Assembly: GCF_014075995.1 (NCBI RefSeq)
Contig: NZ_CP055153.1
Coordinates: 1,674,001-1,738,000 of the forward strand
DNA from: Adhaeribacter radiodurans
Lineage (GTDB): Bacteria > Bacteroidota > Bacteroidia > Cytophagales > Hymenobacteraceae
Length of the DNA: 64,000 nt
Direction of reading: 5' to 3'
Shown: piece by piece, positions 1 to 9,001 of the stretch
How the letters are laid out: each line of letters opens with the position of its first letter
Numbering within the stretch: the stretch's first letter is position 1
Notes under the pieces: model-generated
The model's input: only the letters and a program-made list of their open reading frames with translations
What the model was told of the DNA's origin: nothing
Databases searched by the model: none
Translations under genes and position numbers: made by a program

Positions 1-62
1 AAGTAAGCGGACAAAATTGGTTTACTAAATTGGATGCCGAAATTGTTGTAATATTAAATTGA
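1..62 (+). CDS. 3' end of an unidentified gene (partial)
   Basis: An open frame enters from the left edge and ends at a TGA at 60-62, giving a C-terminus of about 19 residues containing WFTKLDAEIVV. The stretch is too short to assign a family and it may be a chance open frame. The next gene is on the opposite strand, so this would be the last gene of a plus-strand unit. Confidence 0.3.
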   Translation, partial: VSGQNWFTKLDAEIVVILN

Positions 63-143
63 ATAGTTGCTACTTACTTATACAAGCGTCTAAAATCTAC
101 TAGCTTTATACTTATGTCTCTTTTCGTTACCGGAAAATATATA

Positions 144-575
144 TCATTTAGAAGAATAGCCGGAAACAGCAATAATAATAGCCCCAATTGCCATTAGTCC
201 TGCTCCTAAAATGACGGGCCAATCTACTTTTTCTTTTAAAAAGATAACAGCAAATACAATGGCGAACACCAACGATAATCTTTCCAAAGGCGAAACGCGC
301 GAAGCATCGCCCATCTTGAGGGCATAAAAAGCCAATAATGAGGAAATGCAAGTTAAGAGACCAGCTAAACCTAAAAATACCCAGGTGCGTCGCTCAATTT
401 GGCCTACGTCCGAAATATTGCCTTGCCAGGTTACCACTCCCCACGACACCAATAAAATAATAATTGCTTGTATGGCAAAAACTAAATTAGAATCTACATT
501 TTTAATAGCTGCTTTAGATAAAGTAACTACTATAGCAGAAGTAAAAGCTGCCAGCAAAGAAAAGAGAATCCACAT
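144..575 (-). CDS. EamA-family (DMT superfamily) single-repeat membrane transporter
   Basis: This 143-residue, very hydrophobic protein has about five membrane segments. It begins with a membrane segment right at the N-terminus, and its last third (KEKVDWPVILGAGLMAIG) is the typical end of an EamA repeat. Most drug/metabolite transporters carry two EamA repeats in about 300 residues. This one carries a single repeat and so would be expected to work as a dimer, like the small multidrug resistance proteins. The substrate is not deducible. It stands alone, head to head with the DUF92 gene, about 205 bp apart. Confidence 0.75.
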   Translation of the reverse strand: MWILFSLLAAFTSAIVVTLSKAAIKNVDSNLVFAIQAIIILLVSWGVVTWQGNISDVGQIERRTWVFLGLAGLLTCISSLLAFYALKMGDASRVSPLERLSLVFAIVFAVIFLKEKVDWPVILGAGLMAIGAIIIAVSGYSSK

Positions 576-780
576 AAGCTACGTTTAAATTAAGCGAGGT
601 TATACCTTAATCTTAGGTATAACCCAGTTAAAAAATTCCAAAAGAAAGCGAGTTTCTTCTAACGGCACTTAAATTGGTAAGTTGTACTTTTACCAGCCTA
701 GGTAAGTAAATAATGATTAGTGTACTGCTGGAAGTAAAGCAAATAGATTCTTGAAGGAACTTTTATAAATTAGTAATCGG

Positions 781-1497
781 ATGACCATTCACTTCTGGGC
801 TGTACTTAGCTTGCTCGGGCTAGGTATGTTAATGAGCGTAATAGCTGGTAAATTAACAATTTTTGGGGCAATTACCGGTGGCTTACTGGGAATGGCCATT
901 TACCTGGGGGCGGGTTATACCGGTATTTTTATGCTTGGCTTGTTTTTTATTTTAGGAACGGCAGCCACTTCCTGGAAACAGCCCTACAAACAAAATTTAG
1001 GCTTGGCCGAAATAAACAAAGGCCGCCGCACGGCGGGCCAAGCCTTTGCTAATGCGGGAGTAGCAGCTATTCTGGGCCTATTAGCGTTTTTCTTTCCGGC
1101 AAAAGCCGATTTGTTCCGGGTTATGCTGGCAGCTGGTTTTGCTTCGGCCACTTCCGATACGCTCTCCTCGGAATTAGGTAACGTGTACGGACGCCGGTTT
1201 TATCATATTCTTACCTGGCAGAAAGGAGTACGCGGTTTAAACGGGGTAATTAGCCTGGAAGGTACCAGCTTTGGAATGATGGGCAGTGCGTTAATAGGGT
1301 TTTTGTTCGGGCTTGGCTTTGGCTGGAGTTGGGCCATAGTAATTATTATAATTGCTGGAATTTTAGGTAATTTTTTTGATTCTGTTTTAGGGGCAGCGCT
1401 GGAAAATAAAGGCTATCTCTCGAACGATGCTGTTAATTTACTAAATACCTTGTTTGCTGCTTTAATCGCCGGAACTCTTTATCTGGTAATAAATTAA
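781..1497 (+). CDS. DUF92 family integral membrane protein
   Basis: This 238-residue multi-pass membrane protein shows the conserved DUF92 core: a SDTLSSELG motif near residue 125, then LTWQKGVRGLNGVISLEGT, and GNFFDSVLGA near residue 198. The family (PF01940) includes the plant phytyl-phosphate kinase VTE6 and animal TMEM19, so a role in polyprenyl or phytyl phosphate metabolism is possible, but bacterial members are not characterised and this is inference. ATG at 781 gives a normal family length. It appears monocistronic. Confidence 0.85.
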   Translation: MTIHFWAVLSLLGLGMLMSVIAGKLTIFGAITGGLLGMAIYLGAGYTGIFMLGLFFILGTAATSWKQPYKQNLGLAEINKGRRTAGQAFANAGVAAILGLLAFFFPAKADLFRVMLAAGFASATSDTLSSELGNVYGRRFYHILTWQKGVRGLNGVISLEGTSFGMMGSALIGFLFGLGFGWSWAIVIIIIAGILGNFFDSVLGAALENKGYLSNDAVNLLNTLFAALIAGTLYLVIN

Positions 1498-1589
1498 AAG
1501 CTCCGTTTACCTCTTTCGTACATCACCCAAAAATCAGCTTTTCTGCGTGGGCACCTTTGCTATACCCGCCTAAGCTAAACTTTACTGCT

Positions 1590-1626
1590 CCCTAATCTGT
1601 TTTACCTAAGTTGTGTGTGATTAGGG
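1590..1626 (+). other. Stem-loop upstream of the LLM oxidoreductase gene
   Basis: CCCTAATC at 1590-1597 pairs perfectly with GATTAGGG at 1619-1626 across a 21-base loop. It lies between DUF92 and the luciferase-like gene, about 70 bp before the latter's ATG. No T-tract follows, so a leader structure or an operator is as likely as a terminator. Confidence 0.35.
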
Positions 1627-1698
1627 ATATACCCTGTCTGTAATTAAACGTTTAAGTACTCCTATACGGAATTTGTTTTATCATTTAATAAAAATATT

Positions 1699-2745
1699 AT
1701 GAATACCACTCAGCCTAAAAAGCTATCGGATATACCCCTTTCTGTTTTGGACTTAGTGCCCATTTTAGCCGGAAAAACACCCGCTGATTCTTTCCGAACC
1801 AGCCTGGATTTAGCGCAGCAAGTAGAGCGCCTGGGCTATAAACGTTATTGGATGGCCGAACACCATAACATGGTAGGAATTGCCAGTTCGGCCACTGCTG
1901 TTTTAATCGGGTACATTGCCGGCGGTACGTCCACAATCCGGGTAGGTTCCGGTGGAATTATGTTACCTAATCACGCACCTTTAGTGGTGGCAGAGCAATT
2001 TGGAACGTTGGCTTCGCTTTACCCCGAACGGATTGATTTAGGGCTTGGCCGGGCTCCTGGTTCCGACCAATTAACGGCTATGGCCCTACGCAGGAGTCTG
2101 CAAGGTTCGGTTAATGATTTCCCGGAAAACGTAGAAGAAATAATAACTTATTTCTCATCCGAAAATTCTACTTCGCCGGTACGGGCCATTCCGGGCGAGG
2201 GCTTGAACATACCCGTCTGGATTTTAGGGTCGAGTACATTTGGGGCACAACTTGCCGGTATTTTAGGATTGCCTTATGCCTTTGCCAGTCATTTTGCACC
2301 CACTTATTTGCAAGCTGCTTTAAAAGTTTACCGCGAAAGTTTCCGGCCTTCCGAGTCGTTAAAAGAGCCTTACGTAATGGTGGCCGCTAACGCCATAGTA
2401 GCCGACACGGAAAACGTAGCCCATCGCTTAGCTACCAGTTTATTTGCTTCTTTTTTAAATGTAATCCGGGGTAAATCGCAGCCCTTACAGCCACCGGTAG
2501 AAAACCTGGAAGACTTTTGGAACGAGGCAGAAGAATACTCGGTACAGCAAATGCTCCGTTATACTTTCATTGGTAATCCGCAGCAGGTAAAAGAAAATCT
2601 GCAAGCTTTTATGGATAGCACGCAAGCCGACGAACTGATTATTTCCTCGCATATTTACGACCACCCGGCCCGGGTGCGTTCTTACCAATTAATTGCAGAA
2701 ATGCGTCAGACTCCGGAACCGGTTAAGTTTGAAACCACCGTGTAA
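1699..2745 (+). CDS. LLM class (luciferase-like) flavin-dependent oxidoreductase
   Basis: This 348-residue protein belongs to the bacterial luciferase-like superfamily (TIM-barrel, FMN/F420-dependent). Supporting stretches are the N-terminal [17 protein letters not shown] near residue 55, [19 protein letters not shown] near residue 92, and [11 protein letters not shown] near residue 118. This pattern matches the alkanal monooxygenase-like subgroup annotated in many bacteria next to no fixed partner. The substrate is unknown. It is probably a single-gene unit, as a strong terminator follows at 2783. Confidence 0.9.
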   Translation: MNTTQPKKLSDIPLSVLDLVPILAGKTPADSFRTSLDLAQQVERLGYKRYWMAEHHNMVGIASSATAVLIGYIAGGTSTIRVGSGGIMLPNHAPLVVAEQFGTLASLYPERIDLGLGRAPGSDQLTAMALRRSLQGSVNDFPENVEEIITYFSSENSTSPVRAIPGEGLNIPVWILGSSTFGAQLAGILGLPYAFASHFAPTYLQAALKVYRESFRPSESLKEPYVMVAANAIVADTENVAHRLATSLFASFLNVIRGKSQPLQPPVENLEDFWNEAEEYSVQQMLRYTFIGNPQQVKENLQAFMDSTQADELIISSHIYDHPARVRSYQLIAEMRQTPEPVKFETTV

Positions 2746-2782
2746 AAGCCAATATTTTTAAAATTCTGAAGTGTTATTTTAT

Positions 2783-2831
2783 AACCAGGTATTCTGAGAG
2801 GCATCTTTTCGGAGTACCTGGTTTTATTTTT
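2783..2831 (+). terminator. Rho-independent terminator after the LLM gene
   Basis: AACCAGGTA at 2783-2791 pairs with TACCTGGTT at 2815-2823. The stem continues inward with mostly paired bases including G-U pairs, and it is followed by TTTTATTTTTA. Confidence 0.85.
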
Positions 2832-2878
2832 ACCCTACATTACTTTTCTGAAAAAAGCCGACAAACGCTCCCAACTTA

Positions 2879-2886
2879 TATATTTG
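2879..2886 (+). promoter_or_regulatory. Bacteroidota -7 element (TAnnTTTG) for the RidA gene
   Basis: TATATTTG lies 20 bp before the RidA ATG, downstream of the preceding terminator. It matches the Bacteroidota primary-sigma -7 consensus. No convincing -33 TTG box is at the usual distance, so the call is tentative. Confidence 0.45.
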
Positions 2887-2905
2887 CAAAAACAACCTTT
2901 CGGCT

Positions 2906-3367
2906 ATGACACCAGAAGCACACTTTGAAAAATTAGGTTTAGAGTTACCACCTGCTCCGAAACCTTTGGGGGTATACAAACCCTTATTGTTAGATGGCAA
3001 ATATTGTTACGTGTCCGGCCATGGCACGGTACAATCTGATGGCTCCCTTATTATCGGTCGTATTGGTCAGGACATGACACCCGAAGAAGGCAAATTAGCA
3101 GCCCGGCAAGTAGGTTTAGCTATTTTAGCCACTCTAAAAGCTAATTTAGGCAGCTTAAACCGGGTAAAAAGAGTAATAAAAGTACTCGGAATGGTTAATT
3201 GCGTATCTAACTTTGAAAAGCACCCCTTTATTATTAATGGTTGCAGCGAGTTGTTTGCCCAGGTTTGGGGCGAAGAAAATGGTATTGGTGTGAGAAGTGC
3301 AGTGGGTATGGGTTCTTTGCCCGATAACATTCCGGTAGAAATTGAAGCTTTATTTGAGCTTATCTAG
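2906..3367 (+). CDS. RidA family protein (reactive intermediate/enamine deaminase type)
   Basis: This 153-residue protein is a member of the RidA/YjgF/YER057c family with the longer N-terminus of the YjgH/atrazine-hydrolase-like subgroup. It shows YVSGHGTVQSDGS near residue 38, GRIGQDMTPEEGK and VLGMVNCVSNF. RidA proteins hydrolyse imine/enamine intermediates made by PLP enzymes. The next gene downstream encodes a PLP enzyme of the D-threonine aldolase type, so a supporting role in amino-acid breakdown is plausible. The catalytic arginine of classical RidA is not obvious, so the deaminase activity is not certain. Confidence 0.85.
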   Translation: MTPEAHFEKLGLELPPAPKPLGVYKPLLLDGKYCYVSGHGTVQSDGSLIIGRIGQDMTPEEGKLAARQVGLAILATLKANLGSLNRVKRVIKVLGMVNCVSNFEKHPFIINGCSELFAQVWGEENGIGVRSAVGMGSLPDNIPVEIEALFELI

Positions 3368-3502
3368 TTATAGAATAACTGTTCACGATAGGTTTAAATT
3401 AAAAAGAAGGAAGATTTTTCTTTGTTTAAAGAAAGATATTAAAATCAGCCCATTTATTTTCTAAGGCTACCAACCAAAACAGATAACAATACCCTAATAG
3501 TT

Positions 3503-4624
3503 ATGCGTGAAACAGAGGTTCTTCCCTGGTACAGTATCTCCAACATAGATGCAATAGATACCCCCGCACTAATTGTATTTCCGGAGCGAGTAAAACAAAA
3601 CATTCAGTTGCTAACTTCTATGGTGTCGGGAGTTGAATGGTTGCGGCCGCACGTAAAAACCCATAAAATGGCCGAGGTAAGTGAGCTTTTATTGGAAGCC
3701 GGTATTACAAAATTTAAATGCGCTACCATAGCCGAAGCCGAAATGCTGGGGCAAGCGGGCGCACCGGACGTATTACTGGCTTACCAACCCGTCGGACCTA
3801 AAATAGAACGCTTGTTGCAATTAGTCCAAAAATACCCTAATACAGCTTTTTCCTGCATTGTTGATAACTTACCCATTGCCCAAAGTATTGCTGCTACTTT
3901 TGCCGAAGAAAATTTAACCTTACCCATTTTTTTAGATTTAAATGTGGGCATGAACCGTACAGGAATTGTGCCCGGCCCGGAAGCAATGGCTTTATACCGG
4001 GCATGTTACGAGTTAAAGGGAATAAAGCCCGTTGGTTTACATGCATACGACGGTCACTTGCGCGATCCGGACCTAAACCTACGAAAAACTACCTGTGATG
4101 CTGCTTTTGCTCCGGTTTCGGCCTTAGCAGATGAAATTGCGGCGGCTGGTTATCCGGCGCCCATAATGGTTGCAGGTGGTTCGCCTACTTTTCCTATCCA
4201 TGCCCAGCGGCCCGGAGTCGAGTGTAGTCCTGGTACTTTTGTTTTCTGGGATTATGGCTATAGTTCTGTTTTAACGGAGCAACCATTTCAATTTGCCGCC
4301 GTGGTAGTTACCCGGGTTATTTCTAAAATAGATGCGCAAACGCTCTGCCTCGATTTAGGGCATAAAGCCATAGCGGCCGAGAATCCATTACCCCGGGTTA
4401 TATTCTTAAATGCCCCCGATGCGCAGCCTATTTCCCAAAGCGAAGAACACCTGGTGGTAAAAGTAAAGCCAGAAAGCTCTTACCTGGTAGGCGATGTAGT
4501 TTACGGAATACCCGTACACATTTGTCCGACTTGTGCCCTTTACGATAAAGCCTATGTAGCCGAAGAAAATACTATTCAAACCAGTTGGGCCGTAGTTTCG
4601 CGAAACCGGTTTATTTCGGTCTGA
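3503..4624 (+). CDS. D-threonine aldolase-like PLP-dependent enzyme (alanine racemase fold type III)
   Basis: This 373-residue protein has the RPHVKTHK motif near residues 48-55; K52 is the predicted PLP-binding lysine. It also shows HAYDGHLRD near residue 195 and a C-terminal PVHICPTC with H339 and C341 in the positions of the metal-binding pair of D-threonine aldolases. The family cleaves D-threonine, D-serine-type or 3-hydroxy-D-amino acids, so the exact substrate is open. It is flanked by RidA and a dipeptidase on the same strand, which fits a D-amino-acid or peptide catabolic set. The start at 3503 gives full family length. Confidence 0.85.
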   Translation: MRETEVLPWYSISNIDAIDTPALIVFPERVKQNIQLLTSMVSGVEWLRPHVKTHKMAEVSELLLEAGITKFKCATIAEAEMLGQAGAPDVLLAYQPVGPKIERLLQLVQKYPNTAFSCIVDNLPIAQSIAATFAEENLTLPIFLDLNVGMNRTGIVPGPEAMALYRACYELKGIKPVGLHAYDGHLRDPDLNLRKTTCDAAFAPVSALADEIAAAGYPAPIMVAGGSPTFPIHAQRPGVECSPGTFVFWDYGYSSVLTEQPFQFAAVVVTRVISKIDAQTLCLDLGHKAIAAENPLPRVIFLNAPDAQPISQSEEHLVVKVKPESSYLVGDVVYGIPVHICPTCALYDKAYVAEENTIQTSWAVVSRNRFISV

Positions 4625-5026
4625 ATTTATTAGGTTGTAGGTTTTACGTTTTAAGTTATACGTTTACCTAAGTCACATAATGGCGCGAATTTACGATTTA
4701 CTTCCGTGACTTTCATAAAGAAACAAGGCAAAGGACTAACGGAACCGCATTCCCAAGTACTTGAACAAGTATAGTGGGCCATACAAAATCAGTAGCTAAG
4801 CGCAACTGACACCAGTTTGGCTATGGAGAGCCTTCTAAGGTTCTGGTTCTGCGGAGCAGAATTCCGACGTTAGGAGGAAAGGAAGCTTAGACCAGCCCGA
4901 AAGAGCCAAACGAGGCCCGCCGGCCAGGAGGCAAACTTAGACCCTTGAACTGCATCAGCACCATCACCTGGAAACTTGAAAAGGCTTCAACAATAAGCAA
5001 TACTAAAAGATAAAACATTAAAATAC
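4625..5026. other. 402-bp intergenic region with a GC-rich, repeat-containing core
   Basis: No convincing reading frame is seen. The first 70 bases are the loosely repetitive gttgtaggttttacgtttt type common in Bacteroidota spacers. From about 4790 to 4980 the sequence turns GC-rich and contains TTCTGC-GGA-GCAGAA (hairpin near 4850) and two similar units, AGGAGG followed by CTTAGACC, near 4873-4895 and 4926-4944. This may be a dispersed intergenic repeat or a structured RNA. Confidence 0.4.
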
Positions 5027-6100
5027 ATGTTCACTATTGATGCCCACCTCGACCTTGCCATGAACGCCCTGGAATGGAACCGGGATTTACGCCAACCAGT
5101 ACTAAACATCAGAGCGCGCGAAAAACATAAAACCGATTTTCCAGACCGGGGAAAAGGTACCGTTGCTTTTCCTGAACTTCGGCAGGGAAACGTGGGATTA
5201 GTAGTAGCTACCCAAATTGGCCGTTACGTAGCCCCGGATAATCCTCTACCAGGCTGGCACTCACCGGAACAGGCCTGGGCGCAAACGCAGGGGCAACTCG
5301 CCTGGTACAGCAGCCTGGAAGAAGTGGGAGAGTTGAGAGCCATAACCGATAAAGCTACTCTGGAAAATCACCTGCAGCAATGGTTGAATCCGGCCGCGAA
5401 ACCAGAAAATTTACCTATAGGGTATATTTTAAGCTTAGAAGGAGCAGATTCGTTGGTTACCATTGGGCACCTGGAAAGAGCCTGGCAAAATGGATTACGG
5501 GCTGTTGGACCAGCACACTACGGTCCGGGTCGTTATGCCAACGGCACCGATGCTACTGGTCATTTAAATTCTCAGGGCAAAGAGCTAATCCGCGAAATGG
5601 AACGGCTCAACATAATTTTAGATGCTACCCACTTGTGCGACGATGCTTTTTGGGATGCTTTAGATATTTTCCATGGTCCGGTATGGGCCAGTCATAATAA
5701 TTGCCGGAGCCTCGTTAACCATAACCGGCAATTCAGCGATGAACAATTAAAAGAATTAATAAACCGGAGAGCAGTAATTGGGGGAGCTTTTGATGCCTGG
5801 ATGCTAGTACCTAACTGGAAACGAGGCGAATCTACTCCCCAAGGAATGAATTGTTCTATTGAAACAGTAATCGACCACTTAGATCATATATGCCAATTAG
5901 CGGGTAATGCCCGGCACATTGGTATTGGTTCGGATCTTGACGGTGCTTTTGGTAAAGAGCAAAGTCCGTATGATTTAGAGACTATTGCCGATTTACAGAA
6001 AATTCCTGATTTATTAGCCCAGCGCGGTTATACGGCAGAAGATATTCAAAACGTGATGCATGGCAACTGGCTGCGCTTTTTACGTAAGGCCTGGGCCTGA
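5027..6100 (+). CDS. Membrane dipeptidase family (peptidase M19, renal dipeptidase-like)
   Basis: This 357-residue zinc amidohydrolase-fold peptidase carries the first metal pair as IDAHLDLA (H7, D9), the bridging glutamate in ILSLEGADSL near residue 139, histidines in LDATHLCDD and WASHNNCR, and GIGSDLDGAFG near residue 303. M19 enzymes hydrolyse dipeptides, several of them preferring a C-terminal D-residue. There is no signal peptide, so the enzyme is predicted cytoplasmic. Its neighbours are a D-threonine-aldolase-like enzyme upstream and an amino-acid permease 112 bp downstream, consistent with use of peptides containing D-amino acids. Confidence 0.9.
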   Translation: MFTIDAHLDLAMNALEWNRDLRQPVLNIRAREKHKTDFPDRGKGTVAFPELRQGNVGLVVATQIGRYVAPDNPLPGWHSPEQAWAQTQGQLAWYSSLEEVGELRAITDKATLENHLQQWLNPAAKPENLPIGYILSLEGADSLVTIGHLERAWQNGLRAVGPAHYGPGRYANGTDATGHLNSQGKELIREMERLNIILDATHLCDDAFWDALDIFHGPVWASHNNCRSLVNHNRQFSDEQLKELINRRAVIGGAFDAWMLVPNWKRGESTPQGMNCSIETVIDHLDHICQLAGNARHIGIGSDLDGAFGKEQSPYDLETIADLQKIPDLLAQRGYTAEDIQNVMHGNWLRFLRKAWA

Positions 6101-6212
6101 TTTTTATATGGTATTTTAGCAATATCCCTCTAAAATTAGCTGGTTTATTGCACTAGTAGTATTTAAATCTTGTGAAATAGGTTATATTTCCGAAGTATAC
6201 TTCTAAATTCTT

Positions 6213-7625
6213 ATGAGTACCACCAAACAACTTCAGCGGTCGTTGGGCCTGCAATTAGTAATTGTAGTCGTAATTGGCAATATAATCGGGTCCGGAGTTT
6301 ACAAAAAAGTAGCACCTATGGCTGCGGAACTACATTCGTCGGGTTGGATACTTGTTTGTTGGCTATTAGGGGGTATTATTACTTTATTCGGAGCCCTAAG
6401 TAACGCGGAAGTAGCCGGATTACTGGCCGATACCGGAGGCGAGTATTCTTACTACAAAAAAATATACAACCGGTTTTTTGCTTTTATTTTTGGTTGGTCT
6501 TTGTTCACTGTTATCCAAACGGCTTCTATTTCGTCGTTGGCTTATGTTTTTGCCCAATCGCTGAGTAGTTTAGTGGCTTTACCGCCCTTATTGCCGGGTT
6601 TAGCAGATTTTAATTTAGGTGGTGTTTTTTACCCCTTCGCCGATTTCAATGTAAAGTGTTTAGCCATTGTGCTTATATTATTGCTTACCTGGCTTAATAC
6701 CCGGGGTATTAAAACCGGAGCTAACGTGAGTACGGGTATATTAATTTTGGTTTTTACGGGCATTTTTACCATTATACTTTTTGGAATAAGCAGCAATACC
6801 GCTCAACTAGCCCAACCTTTTCAGATGAGTACTACTACCGGCGAGGCTATTACCATTAGCAGCATTTTTACGGCCATGTTATCGGCATTTTGGGCTTACC
6901 AAGGCTGGGCTTCTATTGGCTACGTAGGCGGCGAAATAAAAGAAGCTAACCGGAATATTCCCCGCGGCATTGCCATTGGCGTTTTAATTATTATTGCCCT
7001 GTATTTCTTGGTAAATGCTACTTATTTGTCGGTTTTATCTATTCCGGAGCTAGAGCAAGTGCACGGGGCGGGCAACCAGATTGCCGCCGTAGAGGCCGTG
7101 CGAAGTTTCTGGGGTAGTAAAGGAGCTGTATTTATTTCCATTTTAATTCTGGTAACTACACTGGGTTGTACCAATGCTACTATTTTAACCAGTTGCCGTA
7201 CCTATTTTGCGATGGCCCGTGAAGGCTTGTTTTTTAAACCAGTAGCTAGTTTAAATGACGTAAATACGCCGGCCAATTCTTTGTGGTACCAAGGCGTCTG
7301 GGCTTGTTTGCTGGTTCTTTCCGGCTCCTTCGATCAGTTAACAGATATGATTATTTTTGCCGTTTTTATTTACTACGGAGCAACTACTTTGGGCGTATTT
7401 ATTTTACGCAAAAAAATGCCGGATGCGCATCGTCCTTACCGAGTATGGGGTTACCCGGTAGTGCCCGCCTTTATGATTCTTTTCTGTGCCTTGCTGGTAA
7501 TCAACACTTTTTTTAACCGCCCCCGCGAAGCAGCTATTGGTTTGATTCTGATGCTAACCGGCGTACCTTTGTATTGGTGGTTTACCCGGCAAAAAGCCAG
7601 GCAACATGAAAAAGCAAATGCGTAA
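6213..7625 (+). CDS. APC superfamily amino acid permease
   Basis: This 470-residue protein has about 12 membrane segments. The N-terminal VVIGNIIGSGVYKKVAPMA is the signature first segment of the amino acid-polyamine-organocation superfamily. The sequence YQGWASIGYVGGEIKEANR near residue 230 is typical of the LAT/SteT-like exchanger branch. It probably imports or exchanges amino acids released by the upstream dipeptidase; this functional link rests on position only. Confidence 0.9.
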   Translation: MSTTKQLQRSLGLQLVIVVVIGNIIGSGVYKKVAPMAAELHSSGWILVCWLLGGIITLFGALSNAEVAGLLADTGGEYSYYKKIYNRFFAFIFGWSLFTVIQTASISSLAYVFAQSLSSLVALPPLLPGLADFNLGGVFYPFADFNVKCLAIVLILLLTWLNTRGIKTGANVSTGILILVFTGIFTIILFGISSNTAQLAQPFQMSTTTGEAITISSIFTAMLSAFWAYQGWASIGYVGGEIKEANRNIPRGIAIGVLIIIALYFLVNATYLSVLSIPELEQVHGAGNQIAAVEAVRSFWGSKGAVFISILILVTTLGCTNATILTSCRTYFAMAREGLFFKPVASLNDVNTPANSLWYQGVWACLLVLSGSFDQLTDMIIFAVFIYYGATTLGVFILRKKMPDAHRPYRVWGYPVVPAFMILFCALLVINTFFNRPREAAIGLILMLTGVPLYWWFTRQKARQHEKANA

Positions 7626-8053
7626 ATGCAGGTACAATCCTTCTTAATCTATTCTGAATGAGGGTACATATAACCAGCAAAGTAGTTTAAACGAGTTGAT
7701 TCAACTGCTCAGTATTTAATCAGAAGCTATTGAACGAGAATAGCTAATTTTTATTCAATTCTACTATTCGGCATTTACTAATTTATTTTTTATCGGAATA
7801 CTAAAATGAACTTAATGGAATCTAATTCAATTAAGCTCATTTTAATAAGTGAATTTTGCATTAATTTAATATTACACTAATCAAATAGAAGATCTATTAC
7901 TACACAGCGTAATTTATACCGGTAAAAGTAGTTTCTTAAAGCATAGAAATAGTAAAATATTACTTAATTGCCATCCGTATAGAACTTAATCTATCTAAAT
8001 CCGGTTTAATCCGCATTGTTACTATTACATTTATTTAAGCCAGAATCTAAAGC
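7626..8053. other. 428-bp AT-rich intergenic region before the BLUF gene
   Basis: No gene is visible. The only clear structure is the long hairpin at 7803-7843. The remainder is AT-rich with no recognisable RNA gene. Confidence 0.5.
7803..7843 (+). terminator. Long imperfect hairpin, probable terminator of the permease transcript
   Basis: AAAATGA, CTTAAT and GAAT on the left pair with ATTC, ATTAAG and TCATTTT on the right: 17 paired bases with two single mismatches and a 3-base loop. It ends in TTTTAATAAG, a weak T-tract. It lies 178 bp after the permease stop. Confidence 0.5.
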
Positions 8054-8482
8054 ATGTATTATACAGTTTATTTAAGTACCGCGGCGCAGTTAATGAGCGA
8101 TGAAGAGTTGAAAAAAATTCTGTTGGTGAGCAATGCTAATAATCGTGATTTAGGTGTTACGGGAATGTTACTTTACCACGAAGGCAGTATTGTGCAGGTT
8201 ATAGAGGGAGAGGAGCAAACCATAAAAAAACTTTACGCTAAAATTGCTAATGACCCCCGGCATAGAGGTATTATTAAGTTAAGCGAAGGAAAACTGGACC
8301 AGCGTAACTTTCCGGAATGGTCAATGGGCTTTAGAACCGTATCGGCTCCGGAGTTTGCTCAAGTAACTGGTTACCAAAATGTAAATGATAAATCCCTTTT
8401 GAAACCATCACCTGACCAGCCGGACCACAACGTACTTATTATTTTAAGAACCTTCTATCATACTAATATCGTACGTTTTTAG
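8054..8482 (+). CDS. BLUF domain blue-light photoreceptor (single-domain)
   Basis: This 142-residue protein consists of one FAD-binding BLUF domain (about residues 1-95) and a short tail. By alignment with AppA the flavin-site residues are all present: Y6 (in VYLS), N30 (in NANNRDLGVTG), Q48 (in SIVQVIEGE), and W89 and M91 (in FPEWSMGF). The Y-Q pair performs the light-driven hydrogen-bond switch. No output domain is fused and no obvious partner is adjacent, so it would act through protein-protein contact with an unknown partner. It is monocistronic, with a hairpin following. Confidence 0.93.
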   Translation: MYYTVYLSTAAQLMSDEELKKILLVSNANNRDLGVTGMLLYHEGSIVQVIEGEEQTIKKLYAKIANDPRHRGIIKLSEGKLDQRNFPEWSMGFRTVSAPEFAQVTGYQNVNDKSLLKPSPDQPDHNVLIILRTFYHTNIVRF

Positions 8483-8491
8483 CCATGCGTA

Positions 8492-8531
8492 TTGCAAAGT
8501 AGCAGAACCAAAGCGAACTGCTACTTTGCAA
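8492..8531 (+). terminator. 14-bp perfect inverted repeat after the BLUF gene
   Basis: TTGCAAAGTAGCAG at 8492-8505 pairs perfectly with CTGCTACTTTGCAA at 8518-8531 over a 12-base loop. It lies between convergent genes. There is no T-tract, so it may act as a 3' stabilising hairpin rather than a strict intrinsic terminator. Confidence 0.6.
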
Positions 8532-8596
8532 ATAACTTCAACACCAGTTTCACTTACGTCACGGAAAAACTGGTTACTCTAATAAATATAGTAAAT

Positions 8597-9001
8597 TTAG
8601 TAGGTTACAGCTGTTTTTGGTCTTCTTAAAGCATCTATGCTCCAAACCCCGGCTCCGTGCGCGGCAATGTAGAGGAATAAAAAGCAAAATAAAACGGCCA
8701 ACTCACCTTGATTCAGGATGGGTAACGAACCTTTGGGAGCATGCGCCATAAAATAGGCAGCGGCCATTTCGCCACTCGCAATAAAGGCAGCGATACTGGC
8801 GAATAATCCGAAAGCAATTAACAAACCACCCACCAATTCTATTACTCCCGCTACCCCCATCATAGAGGCTAAAGGCATTCCGGCCTGGTCACCGGGTATT
8901 CCTAATAACTTCTGGCTGCCGTGCATTGCAAACAATAAGCCCGCTACAATCCGTAATAAGGCGTAAAAATAAGGTGCATACTTTCCTAAAATTGATTCCA
9001 T
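8597..9001 (-). CDS. DoxX family membrane protein
   Basis: This 134-residue protein has four membrane segments and the DoxX family pattern: LLRIVAGLLFAMHGSQKLLG at residues 15-34, and GVIELVGGLLIAFGLF near residue 52. DoxX proteins are associated with quinone/thiosulfate chemistry and oxidative-stress complexes in some bacteria, but most members including this one have no assigned substrate. It is a single gene; the upstream 410 bp hold no gene. Confidence 0.88.
   Translation of the reverse strand: MESILGKYAPYFYALLRIVAGLLFAMHGSQKLLGIPGDQAGMPLASMMGVAGVIELVGGLLIAFGLFASIAAFIASGEMAAAYFMAHAPKGSLPILNQGELAVLFCFLFLYIAAHGAGVWSIDALRRPKTAVTY

Noticed and set aside
1590-1626. Riboswitch upstream of the LLM gene
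   Set aside because: A single hairpin with no conserved riboswitch core motif; kept only as a stem-loop.
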